Below the pieces are notes generated by a model, which worked only from the letters and a program-made list of their open reading frames with translations, was not told the DNA's origin and did not search any database. A program made the position numbers and the translations under genes. A stretch of 39,661 nucleotides of DNA. Origin: Chloroflexota bacterium. Lineage in GTDB: Bacteria; Chloroflexota; Dehalococcoidia; Lucifugimonadales; Australimonadaceae. Of the stretch, positions 9,386-17,208 are shown in pieces. The DNA is taken from contig JAQCEV010000016.1 of assembly GCA_027618515.1 (NCBI GenBank), positions 1 through 39,661 on the forward strand, given 5' to 3'. The stretch's first letter is position 1. Each line of letters begins with the position of its first letter.

Positions 9386-10252
9386 CTAGAGGTCGAAGAC
9401 GGCGAGTTGGGCGTCGTTGCTCTTTTGCTTGTTGTTGGCCCGGATGGTTTCGAATTGGGCGTCGAATGAAGGACGGGAGTTGTCTTCGTAGACGACGCCG
9501 ACGGGGACTCCGCCTTCCTCGATGATGGCCCGTGCAGCCTTGCGGTCCGAAGCGTCATGGTTGGCCGGGATGGTCCACGCGGTAGGGGCGATGTTGAGCT
9601 TGGCGCTGCCCTTGAGCTGCGTGTAAGTGTCGTTGTAGGTGGTGCACGGAGAGGCCACGTGCACGATGGAGAACCCGGGGTGCTCCATGCCGCGGAGGAT
9701 CAGGTTCGCCAGATCCTTGGGCTTGGATGAGTAGCCGGATGCGATGTACGTGACGCCGAGGGTCAGGTAGAGCTCCAGAGGGTTGACGGGGTTCTCGATC
9801 TTGCCGAACGGCGTCGAACTGGTGACCGTGTCATGGGTGGTCGTGGGAGAGGCCTGGCCCTTGGTGAGGCCATAGACGCCGTTGTCCATGATGACAGCGC
9901 AGATGTTGAGGTTACGCGCGGCTTGTGGGGCGATGTGCTCCATGCCGATGCTGAGGAAGTCACCATCACCTGCGACGGTGACGACATTGAGCTCAGGATT
10001 GCTCATCTTGATGCCCATGGCGACGGGGAGCGATCGACCGTGGATGCCGTGGAACCCGTAGGGCTGCTCGCCCTCCAGGAGGTGGACGGTGTTGCCCGAG
10101 CATCCGATACCGGCGACGACCACGTTGCTGGTCATTGGTCGCTCAGTCTTGATGTTCAGTTCTTCCATGGCGAATTCCATGGCTCTGCGGACGCCGAAGT
10201 CGCCGCATCCTGGGCACCAAAGGAAATCGTATTCGGGGTTCTTTTCGCTCAT
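9386..10252 (-). CDS. 2-oxoacid:ferredoxin oxidoreductase, beta subunit (TPP-binding)
   Basis: FLWCPGCGDFGVRRAMEFAMEEL, GIGCSGNTVHLLE, GDGDFLSIGMEH, MDNGVYGLTKGQASPTT. Confidence 0.93.
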   Translation of the reverse strand: MSEKNPEYDFLWCPGCGDFGVRRAMEFAMEELNIKTERPMTSNVVVAGIGCSGNTVHLLEGEQPYGFHGIHGRSLPVAMGIKMSNPELNVVTVAGDGDFLSIGMEHIAPQAARNLNICAVIMDNGVYGLTKGQASPTTTHDTVTSSTPFGKIENPVNPLELYLTLGVTYIASGYSSKPKDLANLILRGMEHPGFSIVHVASPCTTYNDTYTQLKGSAKLNIAPTAWTIPANHDASDRKAARAIIEEGGVPVGVVYEDNSRPSFDAQFETIRANNKQKSNDAQLAVFDL

Positions 10253-11964
10253 GCCTTGACCGCTCCCGTGGACTGGCCGATGCCAGATAGCAGCTGTTTG
10301 ATGCGCCCGGCGAGGTCACCGGGGCCGAAAGGTAGACCGGTGTACTGCGTGATGGCCTCGGCTTTGACGCCGAGGGATCGGAGGTTCAGCGCCATCTGGC
10401 CCTGGAAGTTGAGTTCCGGGACGATGACGAGATCTTTGCTCTGGAGTTCAGCCAACATCTTGGCTGGTAGCGGACTGACGAACATGGTGTAGTACCAACC
10501 GAGATCGAGGCCTGCGGCCAGCAACAGGTCGAGCGCTTCGCGGACAGACCCCTTGGAGCCGCCCCAGGGCATGACTGCGATCTTGGCGTTCGAGTTCTCA
10601 GCTTCGTAGTCGCCGTCTTCCAGCAGTTTGAGCTTGCTGAACCGGCGCTCCGTCATGTGGATGTGGTACTTGCCGAGATGGGTGGTGTCTCCATAGACAT
10701 CGTGCTCGGAGCCGTTGGCTATGTAGGCGCCAGGGCCTCCGGGCGAGGAGAAGGGAGAAAGTTCGTGGGACTCGTAGCGGAGGTAGTCGTTGTTCCCCGT
10801 GTAGCGGACACGTTCCTCGACCGGCACGTTTGCCAGATCGGGCTTGCGTATGTTCTGCGCGCGCTCGGCGAGTGAGTGCTCGCTGAGCAGCATCACGGGA
10901 CCTTGGTAGCGCTCTGCCCAGTTGAAGGCCATGACTGAGCCGTAGAAACATTCCTCGACAGTGCCCGGTGCGATGACCGGCATGCGGGAGTCGCCGTGGG
11001 CAGGGTAGATGGCGGTGAGTAAGTCTGATTGTTCGGTCTTCGTGGGGAGTCCGGTTGCGGGCCCACCGCGTTGAACGTCGACGACCACGATCGGAATCTC
11101 AGCCATCCAGGCCAAGCCAATGCCTTCTTGCATCAGCGTGAAGCCGGGGCCGGAGGTGGCGGTCATCGTTTTCTTGCCCGCGAATCCAGCGCCGATGATG
11201 GCAGTGATGGATTCGATCTCAGAGCTTGCTTGTACGGCAACCTTGCCTTCGCCCGTTAGGTTCTTCTCCATGTAAACAAGGATCGGAGTTGCGGGTGAGA
11301 TGGGGTAGCCGATGTAGCTTTCGATGCCAGCGTGCATCGCACCAAGGGAGACGGCCTCGTTGCCCTTGATGAACGACTGCGGGTAGTCCGGCTTGATGGG
11401 GCTACCTAGGTCGGAGACTGATTCTTCAGCCGCGAGGTGGTTGAGCCCCAGATCCAACGCTTTGTGGTTGGCGGTGACGACGCTTTCCCGTGCTGCGAAA
11501 CGAATGCTGACGAAGTCCTTGAAGAACTGCAGCGGCATGTTGATCAGCTTGGAAAGCCCTCCCATGACGACCATGTTCGCCGCTCGGGCTTCGCCGGTCT
11601 CTTTGGCAAGGGCGTCAAAGGGGACGGTGATGCAGCGGTGTGCGGTGTCGGCAGGGTCAGGGGTGGCGGAGGGATCAAGGAGGATTACTCCACCGTCCCG
11701 AACGTCAGAACGATGCTCTTGGTAAGCGTAATCGTTGAAGGCAACCAAGATGTCTACGGAGTCACCTGGGCTGGAAATGGGAACCCGCGAGACTCGGGCT
11801 TGAGTCCATGTTGGGCCACCTAGGATCTGGGAAGGGAAGGTTGCGAAGGTTAGGGCATGATACCCAACCCCTGTAGCCGCACGGGCAAGCATCTCGGCTG
11901 CCGTTACGACACCTTGACCGCCTTCCCCGGCGAACCGGACGACGATCTCACTACGACCAGCCAT
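10249..11964 (-). CDS. 2-oxoacid:acceptor oxidoreductase, fused gamma/alpha subunit
   Basis: N-terminal gamma domain VRFAGEGGQGVVTAAEMLARAA; alpha domain GNEAVSLGAMHAGIESYIGYPISPATPI, TATSGPGFTLMQEGIGLAWMAEIPIVVVDVQRGGPATGLPTKTEQSDL. Confidence 0.94.
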   Translation of the reverse strand: MAGRSEIVVRFAGEGGQGVVTAAEMLARAATGVGYHALTFATFPSQILGGPTWTQARVSRVPISSPGDSVDILVAFNDYAYQEHRSDVRDGGVILLDPSATPDPADTAHRCITVPFDALAKETGEARAANMVVMGGLSKLINMPLQFFKDFVSIRFAARESVVTANHKALDLGLNHLAAEESVSDLGSPIKPDYPQSFIKGNEAVSLGAMHAGIESYIGYPISPATPILVYMEKNLTGEGKVAVQASSEIESITAIIGAGFAGKKTMTATSGPGFTLMQEGIGLAWMAEIPIVVVDVQRGGPATGLPTKTEQSDLLTAIYPAHGDSRMPVIAPGTVEECFYGSVMAFNWAERYQGPVMLLSEHSLAERAQNIRKPDLANVPVEERVRYTGNNDYLRYESHELSPFSSPGGPGAYIANGSEHDVYGDTTHLGKYHIHMTERRFSKLKLLEDGDYEAENSNAKIAVMPWGGSKGSVREALDLLLAAGLDLGWYYTMFVSPLPAKMLAELQSKDLVIVPELNFQGQMALNLRSLGVKAEAITQYTGLPFGPGDLAGRIKQLLSGIGQSTGAVKA

Positions 11965-12325
11965 TGCCTGGTTCCTCCACGTATGTATACGGGCTCGATT
12001 GGGCGGCTGCGAAGCCTGTTTCCAATGCGTTGGGTGTACTGTTCACAGCCTATTAAGCGTACGCGTCCGCAGAGGTGACTGTCAAACCGTTTACTCGTCA
12101 CTCCAAGGGGATTTGTGGCGGTGTAACAGGGCGGTGATGACTAGCCTGTGGCGTAGATTCGACGATCAGCGGGCGAGGACGAGTCGGCGGTACTTGCGGG
12201 GCGGCGTGCTTGAGCGGAGCCTGAACAGAGAAGGATAAGGGAACGAAAAGAGGGGCAGCGAAGGCTTCGCAGGTGGCCTAGGATCGCCTCTGCGCTAGAG
12301 GTGAATCAGGAGTGGCGTACGCTCG

Positions 12326-12355
12326 TTGACATGCAATTTCGGCGGGTGCTACCCT
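12326..12355 (+). promoter_or_regulatory. Putative promoter for citrate synthase gene
   Basis: TTGACA-N18-TACCCT in the long intergenic region upstream of 12560. Confidence 0.35.
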
Positions 12356-12512
12356 GCTCAGGCTTTGCTCCAGCGTCTCACGGTTCGTGGGGGCTGCTGG
12401 AGGCACCAAAGACATCTGGCGTGGATGTCGCCACACTCGTTCGCATAGGGATCCGATAGCAAATTCGTTTGCGTCGACTTGTTGTGTGAGCGAGAAGCTA
12501 TACGAGCAGGCG

Positions 12513-12529
12513 TGCGAGTTCAACTCGCA
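12513..12529. promoter_or_regulatory. Perfect inverted repeat in citrate synthase leader (possible operator or leader hairpin)
   Basis: TGCGAGT-TCA-ACTCGCA, about 30 bp upstream of the ATG at 12560. Confidence 0.3.
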
Positions 12530-12559
12530 TGAGCTTGCGGGCTTTCCGGAGGGGTTTGC

Positions 12560-13693
12560 ATGGCAGAGGTTGAGCTGAAGCGGGGACTGCGGGATGTCTA
12601 TTTTGACAACACCGAGTCGAGCAATGTGATCGGCGACATCGGTCGACTGATCTACCGTGGGTACGACATCCACGATCTGGCCGAGAAATCGACCTTTGAA
12701 GAGACGGTCTACCTGATGATGCATGGGCAACTGCCCACGCAGGCAGAGCTCGACGCTTTCGACAGCACCATGCGCTCGAGTCGTGCGATCCCTCAAGAGG
12801 TCATCGACATCATCACGAGCATCAAGCAGGGCCATCCGATGGATGTCCTGAGGACTGCTCTGTCAGCGCTCTCCTCATTCGAGCCTGATGTGGACGATGT
12901 CTCCCACGAGGGGACGTTGCGTAAGGGCATCAAGATCGCCGCGCAAGCCCCGACCATCGTCGCGGCGCACCACCGGATTCGCAGTGGCGACAAGCCCTTG
13001 GACCCGGATCCTTCTCTTAACCACGCTGGTAACTTCCTCTACATGCTCCTCGGTGAGAAGCCTGATGAGGACACCAGCCGCTTGATGGACAAAGACCTGA
13101 TCGTTCACCTCGACCACGGCTCGAACGCATCGTCGTTCGCGGCGCGGGTTACCGCCAGCACGCTGGCCGATATCCACGGCGCAGTGGTCACGGGTGTCTC
13201 AACGCTGAAGGGCCCGCTGCACGGTGGCGCGGCTGAAGGTGTCATGAAGATGGCGCTGGAGATTGGCGAAGAGGGTAACGTTGAAGCTTATCTCGCTGGA
13301 AAGCGTGAGCGCCGCGAGCGCATCATGGGATTCGGCCACGCGGTCTACCGGGCAGAAGATCCCCGAGCCCGGCACTTGCGTGAAGGTTCCCGCGAGTTGG
13401 CGAACAAGAAGGGCCAGCCTCACTGGTTCGAGATCCTTAGCAAGGTTGAAGAGCACATGCGCCCGTACGCGGAGCGTGGCATCTGCGTGAACGTGGACTT
13501 CTGGTCCGGTTCCGTCTACTACCTGCTCGGTATTCCTGAGGATCTGTTTATCTCGATCTTCGCGGTCGCCCGCGTACCTGGCTATGTGGTGCAGGTGCTT
13601 GAGCAGCAGGACAAGAACATCCTGCTTCGACCGTTGCTGAACTACGTCGGCCCGACAGACTTGGAGTACGTACCCATCGCCAATCGCGGCTAG
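12560..13693 (+). CDS. gltA: Citrate synthase (Si-type; citrate/2-methylcitrate synthase family)
   Basis: GDIGRLIYRGYDIHDLAEKSTFEETVYLMMHGQLP, LDHGSNASSFAARVTAST, GPLHGGAAEGVMKM, GFGHAVYRAEDPRA, VNVDFWSGSVYYLLGIPEDLF. Confidence 0.95.
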   Translation: MAEVELKRGLRDVYFDNTESSNVIGDIGRLIYRGYDIHDLAEKSTFEETVYLMMHGQLPTQAELDAFDSTMRSSRAIPQEVIDIITSIKQGHPMDVLRTALSALSSFEPDVDDVSHEGTLRKGIKIAAQAPTIVAAHHRIRSGDKPLDPDPSLNHAGNFLYMLLGEKPDEDTSRLMDKDLIVHLDHGSNASSFAARVTASTLADIHGAVVTGVSTLKGPLHGGAAEGVMKMALEIGEEGNVEAYLAGKRERRERIMGFGHAVYRAEDPRARHLREGSRELANKKGQPHWFEILSKVEEHMRPYAERGICVNVDFWSGSVYYLLGIPEDLFISIFAVARVPGYVVQVLEQQDKNILLRPLLNYVGPTDLEYVPIANRG

Positions 13694-13726
13694 GCCGCTT
13701 GAACATCAAGCTCAGGGGAGAGGCGC

Positions 13727-13927
13727 ATGACTCAGGGGATCGAGATTGCAACGCAGTTGATTTCGGACTGTTGCCACCATTGGGTGATCGAGAGTCCGGA
13801 TGGCCCCACAAGTTCTGGCATCTGCCGGGACTGCGGTGAGATGAGGGATTTCAAGAATTCCATCCAGGTCACGAGTTGGGCGTCGGTGGGTAGCCACGCA
13901 AATAGGAACAAAGGCAGCAGCAACTAA
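13727..13927 (+). CDS. Small putative zinc-ribbon protein
   Basis: 66 aa; SDCCHHWVIESPDGPTSSGICRDCGEMRDFKN with C-H/CxxC metal-ligand pattern; followed by a terminator. Confidence 0.7.
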   Translation: MTQGIEIATQLISDCCHHWVIESPDGPTSSGICRDCGEMRDFKNSIQVTSWASVGSHANRNKGSSN

Positions 13928-13958
13928 GCTCTCCCTTTAGAACCAAACCAGTAAGTAA

Positions 13959-13985
13959 ACGCCCCTCATTCGAGGGGCGTTTTTG
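13959..13985 (+). terminator. Rho-independent terminator
   Basis: ACGCCCCTC-ATTC-GAGGGGCGT followed by TTTTTG. Confidence 0.9.
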
Positions 13986-14045
13986 TTGTAAGGACCCGGG
14001 CTCGGCGGTAGGGGCCGGCGAGGCCGCAAGAGGCCGCTGCTAAGC

Positions 14046-15296
14046 TTGGGGGATATGGAACGCTACCTGCAATCTTCTCGTACATTCCCTGGCGCCACGC
14101 CTGCTGAGACGGAGATCCGACGGCGAATCTCGGCTGACGGGCCGATGACGTTCGCGGATTTCATGGGCATCGCGCTGTACTGGCCTGACGGTGGGTATTA
14201 CACGTCAGGCGCGGCATTTGGGGCGGACGGCGATTTCTACACGGCACCGCTGACGCACCCCGTATTCGGTGCGCTGGTGGCTAAGCAAGTGGAGGAGATG
14301 TGGCGTGCCGCTGGCACTCCTGAGCGTTGGTGGGTGGTGGAGCCCGGCGCGGGCCTGGGTCAACTCGCGGCCGACGTCTTGGCTGCCGTTGGTGATGGCG
14401 AATCTGCGAGTGCGCTGCGTTACCTGGCTGTCGACCGCTCACGGCCCCGGCAGCCTGTCGCTGGCATGTCCTGGGCGCAGTCGTTGGCATTGCCTGTTCG
14501 TGGCTTGCGGGGCGTGGTGCTGGCGAACGAGCTGTTCGACGCCATGCCCGTGCATCGAGTGACGGTCGTCGACGGTGCTTTGCGCGAGATGTTCGTGGGC
14601 CTTGATGACGACGGGCGATTCGTGGACGTGCTTGGCGCCGCCAGCGTTGGCATTGCGGAGCGCCTCGATGGGTTGGGCGTGACGCTGGCCGAGGGGCATC
14701 GAGCCGAGGTCTGCCTAGAGCTAGATGCCTGGATGGCGGGCGTCGGGCTCGCGATGGATTCCGGTTACTTGCTGCTGGTGGACTACGGTCATGACGCGAC
14801 TGCGTATTACAACAGCACGCGGCATCGCGGTCTGTTGCGCACGTACTACAAGCACACGCTCGGGATGGACCCGTACGCCCACGTGGGGCGTCAGGACATC
14901 AGCGTGCACGTGGAGTTGACCTCGTTGCGCCAGGCGGCGGTCGCCGCCGGATTCACGGAGGCGGGGGCGACGACGCAAGCGGAGTTCCTGCGCTCGCTGG
15001 GCTTCGACGCGTACCGCGCTGACATCGCGTCGCGTCGCGATCTGCCGACGCCCGTGCGAGTGGCGAACCTACGTGCGCTGGACACGCTGGTGGATCCCGA
15101 AGGGATGGGGGCGTTCAGAGTTCTGGCGTTCGCGAAGGGTGTTCCCGCTGACGGTCTGAGCGGATTCTCCGGCATGGAGCCTGAACTATCCGTCACTGCG
15201 CCATTGGCGACTGGCTTCCACATGCCGCTCGGCGGAGCGCCAGGCGATGCGACGGAAGTGGTGGAGATGCCCAGTTGGGACGAGTTGCTCAAGTAG
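14046..15296 (+). CDS. MidA/NDUFAF7-family SAM-dependent methyltransferase (DUF185)
   Basis: ISADGPMTFADFMGIALYWPDGGYYTSGAAFGADGDFYTAPLTHPVFGALVAKQV, VEPGAGLGQLAADVL, VLANELFDAMPVHRV, LLVDYGHDA. Confidence 0.92.
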   Translation: MGDMERYLQSSRTFPGATPAETEIRRRISADGPMTFADFMGIALYWPDGGYYTSGAAFGADGDFYTAPLTHPVFGALVAKQVEEMWRAAGTPERWWVVEPGAGLGQLAADVLAAVGDGESASALRYLAVDRSRPRQPVAGMSWAQSLALPVRGLRGVVLANELFDAMPVHRVTVVDGALREMFVGLDDDGRFVDVLGAASVGIAERLDGLGVTLAEGHRAEVCLELDAWMAGVGLAMDSGYLLLVDYGHDATAYYNSTRHRGLLRTYYKHTLGMDPYAHVGRQDISVHVELTSLRQAAVAAGFTEAGATTQAEFLRSLGFDAYRADIASRRDLPTPVRVANLRALDTLVDPEGMGAFRVLAFAKGVPADGLSGFSGMEPELSVTAPLATGFHMPLGGAPGDATEVVEMPSWDELLK

Positions 15297-15310
15297 GGAT
15301 AGCGGAGTTC

Positions 15311-16198
15311 TTACTCTGCGTCAGATTCAGATTCTGCTTCTGATATGGACTCGGGCTCGTCTGGTTCCGCAGGTGCTTCTTCAAACAATTCGCAGCGGCG
15401 CGCAGTGATGATGAACCCGGTGTGGGCCACCATGCGGTGCTCCGGTCGTACGCTCATCTCCGTGACGTGCCACGGCCGTTCGATGAGTTCTGTGGTCTCG
15501 ATGAGCCGCCAACGTGGGTCTGCAGTCAGGGCCAAGCTGAGCTTGTGCACTTGGAGGACGGTGGGCAGGAACGCGGCGAGAACACCTCCGGTACGCAGCG
15601 ATACGGCAACATGTTCAACGGCCTGCCAGGGTTCAGGCAGGTCCAGCAGTATGCGATCGACGGCACGTTCGGCGAAGCCTGATTCGTAGACATCGGCTAC
15701 GACGATGTTGTGGTTCGTGGACTCTGGAGTGAGTTGGCTGATGTTGATTTTGGCCTTCTCTATGATCTCCTCGCGCACCTCGTACGTGGTGAGCGATCCC
15801 GTTGGGCCGATGGCGCGCAGGATCGCGGACGCCGCCGCGCCGGTACCGAGCCCGCCTTCGACGACGTTGGCGCCAGGGTAGAGGTCAAGGCGCATCAGTA
15901 GCGCGCCTAGATCCTTGGGGTAGATCACCTGGCTCTGCCGGGGCAGGTCGTAGATGCTCTCCTGGAACGTGGGACGGAGCGCCGTCACGCGGTGGCCTTT
16001 GCTGGTGACAGCGATGAACCCCTCTGTGCGTCCGATGATGTCATCGTGGTTGATGGCACCAAGGTGAGACGAGTAGCTGCCGCCGGTGTATAGCGGCACG
16101 CGGTAGCGTCGTCGACGGCGGTCGTACAGGATCACGATGTCGCCGTCGGCGAATGGTGAACGGTTGCGTGCTGCTTCTGAGGCGTGAGGGTAGGGCAT
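15311..16198 (-). CDS. trmI: tRNA (adenine-N1)-methyltransferase (TrmI family, m1A58)
   Basis: PKDLGALLMRLDLYPGANVVEGGLGTGAAASAILRAIGPTGSLTTYEVREE, RILLDLPEPWQAVEHVAVSLRTGGVLAAFLPTVLQV; acidic C-terminal tail. Confidence 0.9.
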   Translation of the reverse strand: MPYPHASEAARNRSPFADGDIVILYDRRRRRYRVPLYTGGSYSSHLGAINHDDIIGRTEGFIAVTSKGHRVTALRPTFQESIYDLPRQSQVIYPKDLGALLMRLDLYPGANVVEGGLGTGAAASAILRAIGPTGSLTTYEVREEIIEKAKINISQLTPESTNHNIVVADVYESGFAERAVDRILLDLPEPWQAVEHVAVSLRTGGVLAAFLPTVLQVHKLSLALTADPRWRLIETTELIERPWHVTEMSVRPEHRMVAHTGFIITARRCELFEEAPAEPDEPESISEAESESDAE

Positions 16199-16204
16199 AG
16201 TTAA

Positions 16205-16260
16205 AACAAGAGCGGAGCCGCTGCTGTGCAACGGCCCCGCCGAAACTCCGTGTTCTTGTT
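16205..16260 (-). terminator. Terminator-like hairpin after the peroxiredoxin gene
   Basis: AACAAGA..CGGAG / CTCCG..TCTTGTT inverted repeat ending in TTGTTTTAA on the minus strand. Confidence 0.6.
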
Positions 16261-16279
16261 GGGGCTGGCTTGTCCGGGG

Positions 16280-16741
16280 TTACCCCTGGAGCTTGTCGAG
16301 TTCTGCGAGAACAGCCGCCGGGTCAGGCAGCGTGCCCTGGTGCAACTCCGTGTGACGGATGATGCCTTCTTTGTCGATGATCATCAGTGAGCGCCTGGAT
16401 GTTCCAGAGTCCTCGTTGAAGATGTCGTACAGCTTGAGCGTTGCGCCGTGGGGCCAGAAATCAGACAGGAGCGGGTGACCGAGGTTGCCCAACGAGTTGG
16501 ACCAGTTGCGTAGTCCTGCTCGTGGGTCGGCGCTGAGGCCGATGAGCTGGGCTCCCTTTTCTTCGAACTGCTTCAACGCACGGTTGAAGGTTGATGCCTG
16601 GGCCGTTCACCCACCGGTGAATGCCGCAGGGAAGGTGTGTAGTACGACCCACTTGTCGCCTTTGAACGAGCTGAGGGTTACCTCTTCGTTCTCATGGCTC
16701 TTGAGGGTGAAATCAGGAGCAGCTTGGCCGACTTCTAGCAT
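16280..16741 (-). CDS. Selenocysteine-containing peroxiredoxin (AhpC/TSA-AhpE/BCP-like); internal TGA at 16609..16607 read as Sec
   Basis: Continuous reading through one TGA gives MLEVGQAAPDFTLKSHENEEVTLSSFKGDKWVVLHTFPAAFTGGUTAQASTFNRALKQFEEKGAQLIGLSADPRAGLRNWSNSLGNLGHPLLSDFWPHGATLKLYDIFNEDSGTSRRSLMIIDKEGIIRHTELHQGTLPDPAAVLAELDKLQG*. U falls at the peroxidatic Cys of the PxxxTxxC motif. ORF track only finds the 98-aa 3' half. Confidence 0.93.
16571..16589 (-). promoter_or_regulatory. Bacterial SECIS element (apical stem-loop) downstream of the Sec UGA
   Basis: CUUCAAC-CGUGC-GUUGAAG (7-bp perfect stem, 5-nt loop, G at loop position 2); stem begins 18 nt and loop 25 nt after the UGA. Confidence 0.8.
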
Positions 16742-16850
16742 GACTGATGCCTCCACTGATGTTCGCGTTTACCGGCGTCGGCAGGATAGGGCAGGCCCAG
16801 TGGGGCGTAAAGAGGCTAGACTCCGTCCCATCAAATATCGAGGAGTGTTG

Positions 16851-17189
16851 ATGGGTATCTCACGCATGTATACGGGCGACGATGGCGAGACCCACATCGA
16901 GGATCTCAGTCTGGACACTCACCCGGAACTAACATCCTTGTTGGCCGCCAAGGGCGTGGTGTTCAGGAGCCAGCCTGCAGGCGCTTTCAGCGACTTCCAC
17001 CCGGCGCCGAGGCGCCAGTTCGTGATAACGCTGTCAGGGGAAGTGGAGATCGGCCTGGCGGACGGCACCGTCCACCGGTACGGGCCCGGCCACGTGAATC
17101 TGGCAGAGGACGTTACGGGCAAAGGGCACACGACGCGCGTGGTTGGCGACGTTCCACGGGTGAGGGCAACCGTGCAACTAGCGGACTGA
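16851..17189 (+). CDS. Cupin-fold hypothetical protein
   Basis: FHPAPRRQFVITLSGEVEIGLADGTVHRYGPGHVNLAEDVTGKGHTTRVVGD; start ATG at 16851 preferred to the long upstream extension, which is antisense to the peroxiredoxin. Confidence 0.75.
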   Translation: MGISRMYTGDDGETHIEDLSLDTHPELTSLLAAKGVVFRSQPAGAFSDFHPAPRRQFVITLSGEVEIGLADGTVHRYGPGHVNLAEDVTGKGHTTRVVGDVPRVRATVQLAD

Positions 17190-17208
17190 TCATCTGGCGG
17201 TAGCAGGG

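Noticed and set aside
16280-16741. Interpretation as pseudogene with a nonsense mutation
   Set aside because: Reading frame intact on both sides, stop lies exactly on the catalytic Cys, SECIS-like hairpin follows, and a tRNA-Sec is encoded in the same window.
16485-17189. 234-aa plus-strand ORF
   Set aside because: Its N-terminal half is antisense to the Sec-peroxiredoxin; only the cupin portion from ATG 16851 is convincing.
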